Shown: positions 40,957 to 48,687 of the stretch, in pieces | Position numbering within the stretch: position 1 is the stretch's first letter | Layout: each line of letters begins with the position of its first letter | Assembly (NCBI GenBank): GCA_900450595.1 | Contig: UGGS01000001.1 | Location: 930,001 to 994,000 of the forward strand | DNA length: 64,000 nt | Origin: [Flavobacterium] thermophilum | GTDB lineage: Bacteria > Bacillota > Bacilli > Bacillales > Anoxybacillaceae | Direction of reading: 5' to 3' | Made by a program: the position numbers and the translations under genes | Notes under the pieces: generated by a model | The model's database searches: none | What the model saw: the letters and a program-made list of their open reading frames with translations, nothing else | What the model was told of the DNA's origin: nothing

Positions 40957-41379
40957 ATGGTTTATTATTTGACAGCGGAAGAAATCCTATTTATCCATTA
41001 CACGGTCATGGAAATGTACGACGACGCAGAACAAGCGGGGATCCAATTCCCCGATAAATTCGCGTGGATGTTGGAAAGGCCGAAAGCGAAATTGTTCGGG
41101 GAGGAACAGTTCCCTTCGATTATCGAAAAGGCGTGCTGCTATTACCATTCCATCGCGACAGGTCATATTTTCCACAACGGCAATAAGCGGACAGCTTTAA
41201 CCGTATTCGTCACGTTCCTTGATTTGAATGGATATGAGTTCACGATGACCAATAAAGAAGCGGAAAATTTCACAGTGTACCTTGTCGAGGATGCCAAGTT
41301 CCGAGGAAATGATTGCATCCAGCATCTTGTCCACGAATTAGAAGGTTACATCCGCCCCATCCAAAAACGAAAAGAATGA
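40957..41379 (+). CDS. Doc-type toxin (Fic fold)
   Basis: 140 residues. The Fic/Doc motif is HIFHNGNKRTALTVFVTFLDLNGYEF (HxFxxGNKRT, about residue 70), and the N-terminus YYLTAEEILFIHYTVMEMYDD is the usual death-on-curing start. Doc proteins phosphorylate elongation factor Tu, halting translation, until the antitoxin neutralises them. Together with the upstream AbrB-type protein it forms a type II toxin-antitoxin pair. Beyond it, 41380-41559 holds a tandem AGGAAAAGAGTG repeat and nothing else seen. Confidence 0.92.
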   Translation: MVYYLTAEEILFIHYTVMEMYDDAEQAGIQFPDKFAWMLERPKAKLFGEEQFPSIIEKACCYYHSIATGHIFHNGNKRTALTVFVTFLDLNGYEFTMTNKEAENFTVYLVEDAKFRGNDCIQHLVHELEGYIRPIQKRKE

Positions 41380-41559
41380 GGAAAAGAGTGAGGAAAAGAG
41401 TGGGCCAAAGCCGGGTCAAGTTCAATTATTGCGTGAAATTCTATCGCCAACCCAGTAAACTTGGATGACAGGACCACAACGTCGTTTTTTGCTGCTTTGT
41501 TTTTACACAACTGTGCGAACCTTGATCCAAAGCCGCCTTTTCGCTATCCTCAATTTTTA

Positions 41560-41735
41560 GGTATTGTCAAAAGTTTATCCTCCACACTCACGGTCTTCCC
41601 TTGAGTTTCAACGGTTGAACGAAAAAAGCTTTCTACCCCCGGTGTTTCGGCCATCATTGAGGCAACAACACCCAACAGCCAAAACAAAGGGCGGCCTGAT
41701 CTTTTGTCCTCCAGATCCCGTTGAAACGAAAGTTT
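41560..41735 (+). mobile_element. Transposase-less deletion derivative of the 10.9-kb insertion sequence
   Basis: The left part (41560-41688) matches 10858-10990 at most positions, starting GGTATTGTCAAAAG; the right part (GCGGCCTGAtcTTTTGTCCTCC, to about 41735) matches 12430-12470. The joint falls on AGG, which occurs at both break points in the full copy (10988-10990 and 12428-12430), so the loss of the whole transposase frame is explained by one deletion. Differences from the full copy show that the two are not recent duplicates. Confidence 0.9.
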
Positions 41736-41810
41736 GCCCATTGTATCCCCGCTTATTTTTTGGCTATCCTACAACATGGAAGCGAAAGTCTTTCGTCGGA
41801 AAATGAGAAA

Positions 41811-41842
41811 AACGGATTCCGATCATCGTCAGGAATCCGTTT
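41811..41842. terminator. Terminator-like hairpin before the BASS transporter gene
   Basis: ACGGATTCC pairs perfectly with GGAATCCGT around an 11-base loop; flanked by A-rich and T-rich sequence. Position suggests it shields the transporter gene from upstream transcription. A promoter candidate TTGAAC-16-TATAAT follows at about 41887-41915. Confidence 0.6.
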
Positions 41843-41955
41843 GTCTATATTGTCAACATTTCTTCAAAATTTGGCGATTCATTAGTTGAACTTTTCAAAA
41901 AAATGTATATAATTTCTTGTATATCTTTCCCATCTTTGTTCAAGGAGTGAGTACA

Positions 41956-42915
41956 GTGAATACACTAGGAAGAATAAGCAACTTTGTCGGCAATACGTTT
42001 GCGATCTGGGTGCTTTTGTTCGGAGCGCTCGCCTTTTTCGCTCCCAGCGCATTTACGTGGATCGCTCCGTATATCGTGCCGCTTCTAGGCATCGTGATGT
42101 TTGGCATGGGATTGACGCTGTCAGCGAACGATTTTAAAGAGGTGTTCAAGCGTCCGCTTGATGTGTTAATCGGCGTCGTTGCCCAGTTTCTCATCATGCC
42201 GCTTATCGCGTTTTTGCTCGCTTACTTTCTGCCGGTTTCGCGCGAAGTGGCGCTCGGCATTATTTTAGTCGGCTGCTGTCCGGGCGGAACGGCGTCCAAC
42301 GTCATGACGTATTTGGCGAAAGGAGATACGGCTCTGTCGGTCGCCGTCACGTCTGTTTCGACGATTTTAGCGCCGATTTTGACGCCTTCGCTCATCTTGC
42401 TTTTAGCGGGAAAATGGCTGTCCGTATCGGCCGCAGCTTTGTTTTGGTCGATCGTCAAAGTCGTCCTGATTCCGATCCTTTTAGGACTCATCGCCCAGGC
42501 GCTGTTCCAAAAGCAAGTCAAAGCGTGCATCCCGGCGCTGCCGCTCGTTTCGGTCATCGCCATTGTAGCCATCGTCGCCGCCGTCGTCGGGCAAAACCAA
42601 GCCGCCATTGCCAAAAGCGGGCTTCTTATTTTTCTGATTGTAGTCGCTCACAACGGATTGGGGCTGCTGCTTGGGTATTGGTTTGCCAAACTGTTTCGCC
42701 TGTCGCCGCCAAAACAAAAGGCGATTTCCATTGAAGTGGGCATGCAAAACTCTGGGCTTGGTGCGGCCTTAGCGACCGCCCATTTTTCGCCGCTCGCCGC
42801 CGTTCCAAGCGCTATTTTCAGCGTCTGGCACAATATTTCCGGTCCGATTGTCGCAACATACTTCCGCAAACAAGCAGATCGCCACGCGGCGGACGAACAA
42901 ACCATTTCCGCTTGA
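41956..42915 (+). CDS. Bile acid:sodium symporter (BASS) family transporter
   Basis: 319 residues from GTG at 41956, with CAAGGAGTGAG upstream. About nine to ten membrane segments; the family marks are PLLGIVMFGMGLTLSANDFKEVFKRP, ALGIILVGCCPGGTASNVMTYLAKGDTALSVAVTSVSTI and KAISIEVGMQNSGLGAALATAHFSP. Bacterial members couple sodium to uptake of organic anions such as pantoate or keto acids; the substrate here is unknown. Similar to Bacillus YocS. It ends at a bidirectional terminator shared with the EndoI gene. Confidence 0.92.
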   Translation: MNTLGRISNFVGNTFAIWVLLFGALAFFAPSAFTWIAPYIVPLLGIVMFGMGLTLSANDFKEVFKRPLDVLIGVVAQFLIMPLIAFLLAYFLPVSREVALGIILVGCCPGGTASNVMTYLAKGDTALSVAVTSVSTILAPILTPSLILLLAGKWLSVSAAALFWSIVKVVLIPILLGLIAQALFQKQVKACIPALPLVSVIAIVAIVAAVVGQNQAAIAKSGLLIFLIVVAHNGLGLLLGYWFAKLFRLSPPKQKAISIEVGMQNSGLGAALATAHFSPLAAVPSAIFSVWHNISGPIVATYFRKQADRHAADEQTISA

Positions 42916-42945
42916 TCTCTTTCACACTTTGTCTAGCAGCAAGGC

Positions 42946-42995
42946 AAAAAGCTGTCCCCGAAAGACGGTCGTTTATTTCGGGAGACAGCTTTTTT
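42946..42995. terminator. Strong bidirectional terminator
   Basis: AAAAAGCTGTC and CCCGAAA pair with TTTCGGG and GACAGCTTTTTT, giving a long stem with A run and T run on the two sides, between convergent genes. Confidence 0.9.
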
Positions 42996-43078
42996 GCCAT
43001 CACTCTTGTTTCTCCACTTCCAAGCGATTCAGATGCGCTTTGGAAACAAAAAAGCCGATATTCGCCTTCAACCTCATT

Positions 43079-44005
43079 TCACAGCGCCCCTTCAAACGGA
43101 AACACCATCCGCCCTGCCAGTTCAGGAAAATCAATGAACGGGTTGCGGTTGCCTTGGATGAAAAAAATCGCGCTGTTGCGATGATGTTCATACACCGTCG
43201 GTGGAAATTGTTCGTGCCAACGGACAAGGAGCGGAATATCGATTTTGCGCCGAAACGACTTTGCGATCGCCTTTGGGTAGCGAAGCAGAAAGTACAACAT
43301 CGCCCTTGCCGCCGTCCCTTTGCCGTATTCCGGCTCGAAATAGCCGTTATGGACGACGCCGCAGCGGTTTTGGATTTGTTCGTCGGGATCTTCCGGATTG
43401 TAAAACGGGAAATCCGCGTACGGAAAATTCGACCGCATCGTATTGCACTCCGGCTGGCAGACGAACAAATGATGCAAATCGCCTTTCATCGGTTCACGCG
43501 CGCCAAACCACGACTGCGGAACGACATGTTCCGCATTGAATTTCCATTGCTGCTCGATCGTGTTCACCCGCTCGTGCACCTCGCCCGGCCCTTGTTTGGC
43601 TTTTTTCAGCAGCTGGCGGAATTCGTCATAACGCCGCTTCATCGTTTCCACATCTTGGACGATTAACGTTTTCGGATCTTTCCGCTCGCCCGAATACAAG
43701 CTGCGCACCGTTCCGTCCGGCTGCAAGTCGACCCATGTGTACAAATACTCATCCTTGCTGAAAAAATACGGCAGCCGCCGCTTATGGGTGCGCGCCACCA
43801 GTTCGTGATAGCGGACAAACAACATCAATCCGTCCCCTTCAAGCGGCAGATGGCGATAATACCGTTGGCGCGCCCGCTCATCTTCTGCGGCCTGATAATA
43901 CGCGTCCTCCACCGCGAGTCGCTCGTTCAACTGCTCCAGCTGGGCGGCAACATCTTCCGTTTGCCATTGGCCAAGCTCCTCAAGCCGCCGTTCCGCCTCT
44001 CCCAT
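43079..44005 (-). CDS. Endonuclease I family protein without signal peptide
   Basis: 308 residues. The His-Me finger nuclease motif is QWKFNAEHVVPQSWFGAREPMKGDLHHLFVCQPECNTMRSNFPYADF, characteristic of EndoI/Bsn enzymes that cut DNA or RNA without specificity. Family members are normally exported; here the N-terminus is a charged helical region (MGEAERRLEELGQWQTEDVAAQLEQLNERLAVEDAYYQAAEDERARQRYY) with coiled-coil character and no signal peptide. A cytoplasmic location would need strict control or a specific target. Single gene between a terminator and the truncated NhaC gene. Confidence 0.87.
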   Translation of the reverse strand: MGEAERRLEELGQWQTEDVAAQLEQLNERLAVEDAYYQAAEDERARQRYYRHLPLEGDGLMLFVRYHELVARTHKRRLPYFFSKDEYLYTWVDLQPDGTVRSLYSGERKDPKTLIVQDVETMKRRYDEFRQLLKKAKQGPGEVHERVNTIEQQWKFNAEHVVPQSWFGAREPMKGDLHHLFVCQPECNTMRSNFPYADFPFYNPEDPDEQIQNRCGVVHNGYFEPEYGKGTAARAMLYFLLRYPKAIAKSFRRKIDIPLLVRWHEQFPPTVYEHHRNSAIFFIQGNRNPFIDFPELAGRMVFPFEGAL

Positions 44006-44068
44006 CGGCGCTCCCCTTTCTTTTTTCTTTTAGTGTATCACGGAAGACGAAAGAGGACGATAACGGCG

Positions 44069-44653
44069 TTAATGCAAAAGAAACGATGTCGCGCCGAACA
44101 AAACGGCGGCGATGCCAGCCGTATCAAGCGCCTTATCGATGACCGACACCATATAGCCGACAAACGCGGTGGCAATTGGGATGAGCGCGACAACCGGGTT
44201 GGATGTCACCTCAATGGCAAAGCCGATTTGCTGGGACGACAGCCCGAGCCGTTTGCGCAGCGCCTTCATGATCGGCGCGACGGTGACGATGCGAAAATCG
44301 GGGTCGCTAAACGTCACCATCGTCGAAATCCACGTCAGCAGCATGGCGGTTTTGGCCGATTTCACTTTTTTGCTGACGAGATGGACGAACCCTTTGATTC
44401 CGCCGGTATATTTGATCATGCTGACAAGACCAGCGAACACATACAAGAACATGATAATGCGGATGTTGTTCGTCTGCATTAAGTTGTCAACAACGTAATG
44501 AAGCATCGTCCGCAGCCCGCCAAGCAAGGACGGGGTCATCAAATAACTGCCAACCAACAGCCCGACAAACAGCCCCGGGATGACTTGCTTCGTCCAAATC
44601 GAAATCGGGATGACGACGAAAAATGGCAAGAGAGCTTTCCACGACGGTTCCAT
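44069..44653 (-). pseudogene. NhaC-like sodium/proton antiporter, N-terminal part only
   Basis: 194 residues from MEPSWKALLPFFVVIPISIWTKQVIPGLFVGLLVGSY. The stretch TMLHYVVDNLMQTNNIRIIMFLYVFAGLVSMIKYTGGIKGF and STMVTFSDPDFRIVTVAPIMKALRKRLGLS matches the first half of NhaC-type antiporters, normally more than 430 residues. It ends after GATSFLLH at TAA, and the 63 bases to the next gene contain no continuation, so the second half is deleted. A functional short form cannot be excluded. No good ribosome site is seen. Confidence 0.7.
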
Positions 44654-44767
44654 TGGCCATTCACTCTGTCTATGCAATCCGCTGCGAATCTTCATCCAAC
44701 AACACGGAAACAGCTGCGAAAAAAGTGCAAGAGGACATACACGAATGAAACCGCTTTCCTGCTCCAA

Positions 44768-44797
44768 AAATAAAAAAGCTGCCTATTAGACAGCTTT
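44768..44797 (-). terminator. Terminator overlapping the phosphoesterase stop codon
   Basis: AAAGCTG pairs with CAGCTTT around a 9-base loop and is followed by TTTTTTATTTTT on the minus strand. The stop codon of the phosphoesterase gene (44786-44788) is inside the loop. Confidence 0.8.
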
Positions 44798-45637
44798 CAC
44801 TGCTTCTCTTCGGGACGGCAGCGCCAACAAGTGGAGCGTCACTTCCGGCTTCGAGCCGATTCGAATGTTCACCCCGGTTTGCCCAAGCCCTTCGTTGATA
44901 TAAAACGGTTTCCCCTCCCATTCATGATAACCTTTGATCATGTTCCGCTCGGTGAGCGTTTTGCTCATTTTCGCCAAATGGTACGGCTTTGGCCAATGAA
45001 TTTGCCCGCCGTGGAAATGGCCGGACAGCAAGTAGTCAAAATGATAGTCTTTCATATGCGGCACGATGTCTGGATCGTGCGTCAACACGAGGTTAAGGCC
45101 GTCTTTAACGCCCGCATACGCCTTTTCAATGTCGCTGCGCCCCGTGTAAAAATCATCGATGCCGATGATATTGACGGTTTGACCGTTGACCGTGATCGTT
45201 TTCGTCTCGTTTTGCAAGACGACGCAGCCGTGCGCCTCAAGCGTCGTTTTCAAGCGCTCGAACGGTTCGCCTTGAAGCACGTAATCGTGGTTGCCAAACA
45301 CCGCATACATGCCGTACGTCGGTTTCAATGCATTCAGCGCGGCCAAATACGGACCGAGCTTGACGATGCTTTCCTCACGGTCCAAAAAATCGCCCGTCAA
45401 CGCGATCAAATCGATCGCTTCGTCTTTCAGCTTGTTGTATAAATCGTCCGGGGTGATCGACAGTTTTTCAAGATGCAAATCCGATAGCTGCAAAATCCGA
45501 AGGGCTCCGTCCCCACCCTCTGAACAGCCGCCAACTTGGACTTTATGCAAAACCGCTTCATACGTGTTGCGGTGGGCTTTGCGAATGGCCAAAGCAAGCA
45601 ATAACAAGATTGCAAGAAAAACAAAAAAGAAAGTCAT
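44786..45637 (-). CDS. Membrane-anchored metallophosphoesterase, YkuE-like
   Basis: 283 residues from MTFFFVFLAILLLLALAIRKAHR, an N-terminal membrane anchor; GAGGAGAG precedes this ATG. Calcineurin-like motifs are complete: ILQLSDLHLEK (DxH), LTGDFLD (GDxxD), AVFGNHDY (GNHD), LVLTHDPD and LLSGHFHGGQIHWP (GHxH). The sequence ending KPFYINEGLGQTGVNIRIGSKPEVTLHLL is that of the YkuE/YaeI group, proposed to act on phospholipid-type substrates. Downstream of the YkoP-like gene, 60 bases apart. Confidence 0.93.
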   Translation of the reverse strand: MTFFFVFLAILLLLALAIRKAHRNTYEAVLHKVQVGGCSEGGDGALRILQLSDLHLEKLSITPDDLYNKLKDEAIDLIALTGDFLDREESIVKLGPYLAALNALKPTYGMYAVFGNHDYVLQGEPFERLKTTLEAHGCVVLQNETKTITVNGQTVNIIGIDDFYTGRSDIEKAYAGVKDGLNLVLTHDPDIVPHMKDYHFDYLLSGHFHGGQIHWPKPYHLAKMSKTLTERNMIKGYHEWEGKPFYINEGLGQTGVNIRIGSKPEVTLHLLALPSRREAVKAV

Positions 45638-45697
45638 CGTCTTCTCTCCTCCCTCGATACCCATTATAGTGAAACGGAGGAGAGAAGAAAGAGGGAG

Positions 45698-46273
45698 TTA
45701 GTGGATGAGATGGCAGCCGTACAACGAAAACAATTTTTCCTTTGACATCACCAAATATTTCGGCGGGCGGACAAGCGGCATGAGACGGTGTTGGGCCACT
45801 GTCATCATCGGCCAATGGGATGCCATTTTCAACCAACGGTAAAATGAATCCGCTATGTCAATGACATCAAATCCGAGTCTCTCACAACCTTTGTTTAACA
45901 TCGTCACGCCGATAATCCCTTTTATGCAGGCGGACTGTTCGTGATGGTAAAGATAATGGGCAACATACGGCAAACTGGCCTTCACCTGTTCGAAAATATA
46001 ACGTCCTTTTTGAATATCACCTCGATACTGCATCAGTTCGCGAAGCAGACGAACATTATGAAGGTGAATTTTCAACAGCCAGTCATTGGCCGCGATCGTC
46101 GTTCCGTCCGAAAGGCGAATGGTTTCACCCTTGTATCGAAGCAAACGGACGCGAAAAATGGAACGACAGCCGTTCTCTTTCCCACCAACATATTCGAGGC
46201 GGGAACATGCATAATAGAGCGGATCCATCAGTCCCCATACAGACAACAGCCACTGCGTCGCTTTGCTTCTCAT
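45698..46273 (-). CDS. YkoP-like protein
   Basis: 191 residues from the ATG giving MRSKATQWLLSVWGLMDPLYYACSRLEYV, with GGGGAAGGATG upstream; a longer frame is possible. The central part IFRVRLLRYKGETIRLSDGTTIAANDWLLKIHLHNVRLLRELMQY resembles the Bacillus YkoP family, a domain also found fused to polysaccharide deacetylases. No catalytic motif is evident and the function is unknown. The stretch between this gene and the tnrA terminator (46274-46433) shows nothing else. Confidence 0.65.
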   Translation of the reverse strand: MRSKATQWLLSVWGLMDPLYYACSRLEYVGGKENGCRSIFRVRLLRYKGETIRLSDGTTIAANDWLLKIHLHNVRLLRELMQYRGDIQKGRYIFEQVKASLPYVAHYLYHHEQSACIKGIIGVTMLNKGCERLGFDVIDIADSFYRWLKMASHWPMMTVAQHRLMPLVRPPKYLVMSKEKLFSLYGCHLIH

Positions 46274-46433
46274 TGGCGGCATCCTTCCCCTGTTCGTTCT
46301 ATCCATTTACATTATGGAATCGATCGAGCGGCATTATAAATGGAGAAAAAAGGAGAAAAGATGGCTGCATGACCAGTCGGGAGACGCGCGTACTGAGGTC
46401 CAGTTCCATTTCGCCCCCTGCTCGAGGCTTTAT

Positions 46434-46467
46434 CAAAAAAAGCGCGCACGAATCTCTATGCGCGCCA
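46434..46467 (-). terminator. tnrA terminator
   Basis: On the minus strand GCGCGCA pairs with TGCGCGC around a 10-base loop, followed by seven T. It lies about 130 bases after the tnrA stop codon. Confidence 0.8.
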
Positions 46468-46596
46468 AACAACCATGCTCTTATGATTGGACAAACGCCA
46501 CTGTGTTTACATCCTGTTGGCACACGGCCAGGCGGTTTTCCGCATGCTTTGCTTCCAAGCAGGAGATGCATCCAAAATTCGAATCTGCCCGCGCCC

Positions 46597-46902
46597 CTAG
46601 GAACGCATCCGAAAATGCGCATTCATTTGCCCTTTCAACATCCGCTCACGCAGCTCTTTCGTCATTTCCTGACGGATTTCCCACGTCGACACCCCTTCCT
46701 CGCGCTGATTGGCAATTTTCATCAACTGCTCCACATCGGCGAACGAATATTTGCGGATGCCTTTCGAACGGTCAGGGAACACAAGCTTCCGTTCCTCGTA
46801 ATAACGAATTTGCCGCTGCGACAGCCCGGTCAGTTCGCTGACGACACCGATCGAAATGACTTTTTTGTATTTGTAATGATCCTCTTGAGGATGATCTGTC
46901 AT
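46597..46902 (-). CDS. tnrA: Nitrogen-limitation regulator TnrA (MerR family)
   Basis: 101 residues. The sequence [64 protein letters not shown] is the MerR-type winged helix of TnrA, and the C-terminus [16 protein letters not shown] is the glutamine-synthetase-binding tail that separates TnrA from GlnR. ATG at 46902 has GAGGTG upstream. TnrA activates nitrogen-scavenging genes when feedback-inhibited glutamine synthetase is absent. Two exact TnrA boxes lie upstream, so it is probably autoregulated; another is upstream of nasD. Confidence 0.93.
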   Translation of the reverse strand: MTDHPQEDHYKYKKVISIGVVSELTGLSQRQIRYYEERKLVFPDRSKGIRKYSFADVEQLMKIANQREEGVSTWEIRQEMTKELRERMLKGQMNAHFRMRS

Positions 46903-46971
46903 ACTCCTCACCTCAATTCGTTATATTTTCTAACGTAATTATACAAAAAATGATGTTAGCCCGCTAACTTT

Positions 46972-46988
46972 TGTAAATAAAATTAACA
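46972..46988. promoter_or_regulatory. TnrA box 1 (tnrA / FbpA-like intergenic)
   Basis: TGTAAATAAAATTAACA fits TGTNA-N7-TNACA exactly, 70 bases upstream of the tnrA start. Confidence 0.8.
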
Positions 46989-47004
46989 TATTTTTTAAAT
47001 TTCC

Positions 47005-47021
47005 TGTAAATGTGCTTAACA
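47005..47021. promoter_or_regulatory. TnrA box 2 (tnrA / FbpA-like intergenic)
   Basis: TGTAAATGTGCTTAACA fits TGTNA-N7-TNACA exactly. Its centre is 33 bases from that of box 1, about three helical turns, and it could serve either divergent gene. Confidence 0.8.
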
Positions 47022-47082
47022 CATTTGCTGTATGCTGAAGAAAAAGATGATATGGTAAAGGTAAAAACAGGGAGGGAATCGA

Positions 47083-47298
47083 ATGGGGACATGGATGAGA
47101 AGCGCCGTGCGGAAGAAAAAGCAGTTTTACATCGAACGACTGATGCAGTTCGGCTTAGCCGCCGACCGCGAGCGTCTCGAAGAGTGGACAATGGCCGAAC
47201 TGCGCCGCGAATATGAACGATTCCACCCCGCCCAGACGATCGAAGGAGGACGCCGCCATGGACAAACAAGCCCTCGAACTGGCCAAGCGCATCATTGA
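47083..47298 (+). CDS. Small FbpA-like protein
   Basis: 71 residues, ATG preceded by GGAGGGAATC. The core RKKKQFYIERLMQFGLAADRERLEEWTMAELRREYERFHP resembles the FbpA family of small basic proteins (helix-rich, SxxELxxEY-type motif), known in Bacillus as Fur-regulated adaptors. Here the gene diverges from tnrA across two TnrA boxes, so nitrogen control is possible. It overlaps the next small gene by 41 bases in another frame. Confidence 0.65.
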   Translation: MGTWMRSAVRKKKQFYIERLMQFGLAADRERLEEWTMAELRREYERFHPAQTIEGGRRHGQTSPRTGQAHH

Positions 47299-47395
47299 AC
47301 TTGACCTCGAGCGCGATGCGATGTTTGAACAGCTGATCGCCCTCATCGGCAATCAAGCGGATGAGCTGCTTCGATTTTTGCAAAATCGATTATAA
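47258..47395 (+). CDS. 45-residue helical hypothetical protein
   Basis: Starts MDKQALELAKRIIELDLER and ends DELLRFLQNRL; the ATG has AAGGAGGA seven bases upstream, a very good site located inside the preceding gene. Strongly helical and acidic. Overlap and spacing suggest translational coupling with the FbpA-like gene. No family recognised. Confidence 0.65.
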   Translation: MDKQALELAKRIIELDLERDAMFEQLIALIGNQADELLRFLQNRL

Positions 47396-47447
47396 AACGA
47401 TCATGCGAAAGTGCCCTGAATTTCTTCACGGGCACCTTTTCTCATCA

Positions 47448-47867
47448 TCATTCTTCAATAGACAGAGTTACATCAATATTGCCGCGGACAGCTTTGGAGT
47501 ACGGGCACACTTGATGGGCTGCATGCACAAGCTCTTCAGCCGTCTTTCTATCGACCCCCAAAACGCGCACCCGAAGAACAACGGCCAACTGAAAGCCGCC
47601 ATCTGCCTCATCTTTTCCAAGAGTCACTTGAGCCGTCACTTCCGTTCCTTCCACCTTCACCTTTCTTTGGCGGATGACTAAATTCAATGCGCTGTCAAAA
47701 CAAGCGGCATACCCAGCAGCAAACAACTGTTCAGGATTCGTGGCCCCCCCTGGCCCTCCAAGTTCTTTCGGCATTTTGACGTCTAACGAAAGCACCCCAT
47801 CGTTAGACACAACTTTCCCATTCCGCCCACCTTGCGCTTTAACTGACGTCTGATATAGTGGTTGCAT
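47448..47867 (-). CDS. ohrA: Organic hydroperoxide resistance protein (OsmC/Ohr)
   Basis: 139 residues from MQPLYQTSVKAQGGRNGKV; GGAGAGGAG precedes this ATG. The two redox cysteines are in NPEQLFAAGYAACFDSALNLV and HAAHQVCPYSKAVRGNIDVTL. Ohr dimers reduce organic peroxides with dihydrolipoamide-type thiols in the cytoplasm. It lies 73 bases downstream of ohrR, with an OhrR-type operator directly before it, as in Bacillus subtilis. Confidence 0.95.
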   Translation of the reverse strand: MQPLYQTSVKAQGGRNGKVVSNDGVLSLDVKMPKELGGPGGATNPEQLFAAGYAACFDSALNLVIRQRKVKVEGTEVTAQVTLGKDEADGGFQLAVVLRVRVLGVDRKTAEELVHAAHQVCPYSKAVRGNIDVTLSIEE

Positions 47868-47886
47868 ATTTCGTTTCTCCTCTCCA

Positions 47887-47915
47887 AAATTAAATTGTAC
47901 ACAATTAAATTTTAC
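47887..47915. promoter_or_regulatory. OhrR operator upstream of ohrA
   Basis: AATTAAATTGTACACAATTA continuing into AATTTTACA is nearly the duplicated TACAATTAAATTGTA-type sequence bound by Bacillus OhrR. It is 20 bases upstream of ohrA's ATG and after the end of ohrR. Confidence 0.75.
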
Positions 47916-47940
47916 AAAATATAATAGAAAAACACAAGAT

Positions 47941-48414
47941 TTAATTTGACCAAGAAGAATGTTGTTCATCATTCAGCCGCACAAGCAACGACCGCAGCAA
48001 CATCAACAATTCGCTCCACTCTTGATTGGAAAGCCCTACTCGTTTGACAATTTCTTCTGGTATGCATTGTGCCTTTTGTTTGATTTTCTCGCCCTGTTCT
48101 GTTAAAACAATGCGCACAACCCGTTCGTCTTCTGGCGATCTCAACCGTTGAACGAGGCCATTCTCCTCCATTCTTTTCAACATTGGCGTCAGTGTGCCGG
48201 AATCCAAATACAATCGTTTTCCAAGCTCTTTCATTGTCGTCTCCCCTTGCTCCCACAACACGAGCAAAACGAGATATTGCGGATATGTAATCCCTATTTC
48301 TTCAAGAAAAGGACGATATAACTTCGTCAACTCACGAGAACAAGCATAAATGGCAAAACAAAGCTGATGGTCTAAACGCAGCGCATGATCGTTTGACACG
48401 ATTTCTTCCTCCAT
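47941..48414 (-). CDS. ohrR: MarR-family peroxide sensor OhrR
   Basis: 157 residues. DHQLCFAIYACSRELTKLYRPFL contains the reactive N-terminal cysteine (about residue 19) with the tyrosine and helix context of one-Cys OhrR. The winged helix is TMKELGKRLYLDSGTLTPMLKRMEENGLVQRLRSPEDERVVRIVLT. Oxidation by organic peroxides releases it from DNA and derepresses ohrA. The stretch 48415-48687 beyond it holds only a hairpin (48505-48550). Confidence 0.95.
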   Translation of the reverse strand: MEEEIVSNDHALRLDHQLCFAIYACSRELTKLYRPFLEEIGITYPQYLVLLVLWEQGETTMKELGKRLYLDSGTLTPMLKRMEENGLVQRLRSPEDERVVRIVLTEQGEKIKQKAQCIPEEIVKRVGLSNQEWSELLMLLRSLLVRLNDEQHSSWSN

Positions 48415-48504
48415 TTCTTTTCAAGGTTGGACACCTTCCTCCTCCCTATTATATCGATCTCTCTCTTCGCCTGAAACCCGTTGAAGGTTTTCTGAAGGAA
48501 GATG

Positions 48505-48550
48505 ATGAAGAAGGCTCCGCCTGTTTCCTTACAGAGGCGAGAGCCTTCCG
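48505..48550. terminator. Hairpin between ohrR and narK
   Basis: AAGGCTCcCGCCT pairs with AGGCGaGAGCCTT around a 12-base loop; flanked by weak T runs on either strand. It could end narK transcription, though it lies 140 bases after the stop codon. Confidence 0.45.
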
Positions 48551-48687
48551 AAATCAGTGATAAGGATGGACGTCGCAAAACCGCCCCCTCTTTGTCAACC
48601 TAAAGAAAGGACTGTTTTCCACCAGTTTTTTCGTTCAATCAAACGATTTCCTTTGAAAGTTTGCAGCGTCTCTTTGGGTTACACCAT

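Noticed and set aside
41550..41741. 63-codon minus-strand frame over the deletion derivative
   Set aside because: A similar frame exists over the left end of the full insertion sequence because the DNA is shared; the shared peptide reflects the conserved end, and start and end regions do not agree.
46207..46938. 243-codon plus-strand frame opposite tnrA
   Set aside because: It spans the tnrA terminator and the tnrA gene in antisense; no coding character and no ribosome site.
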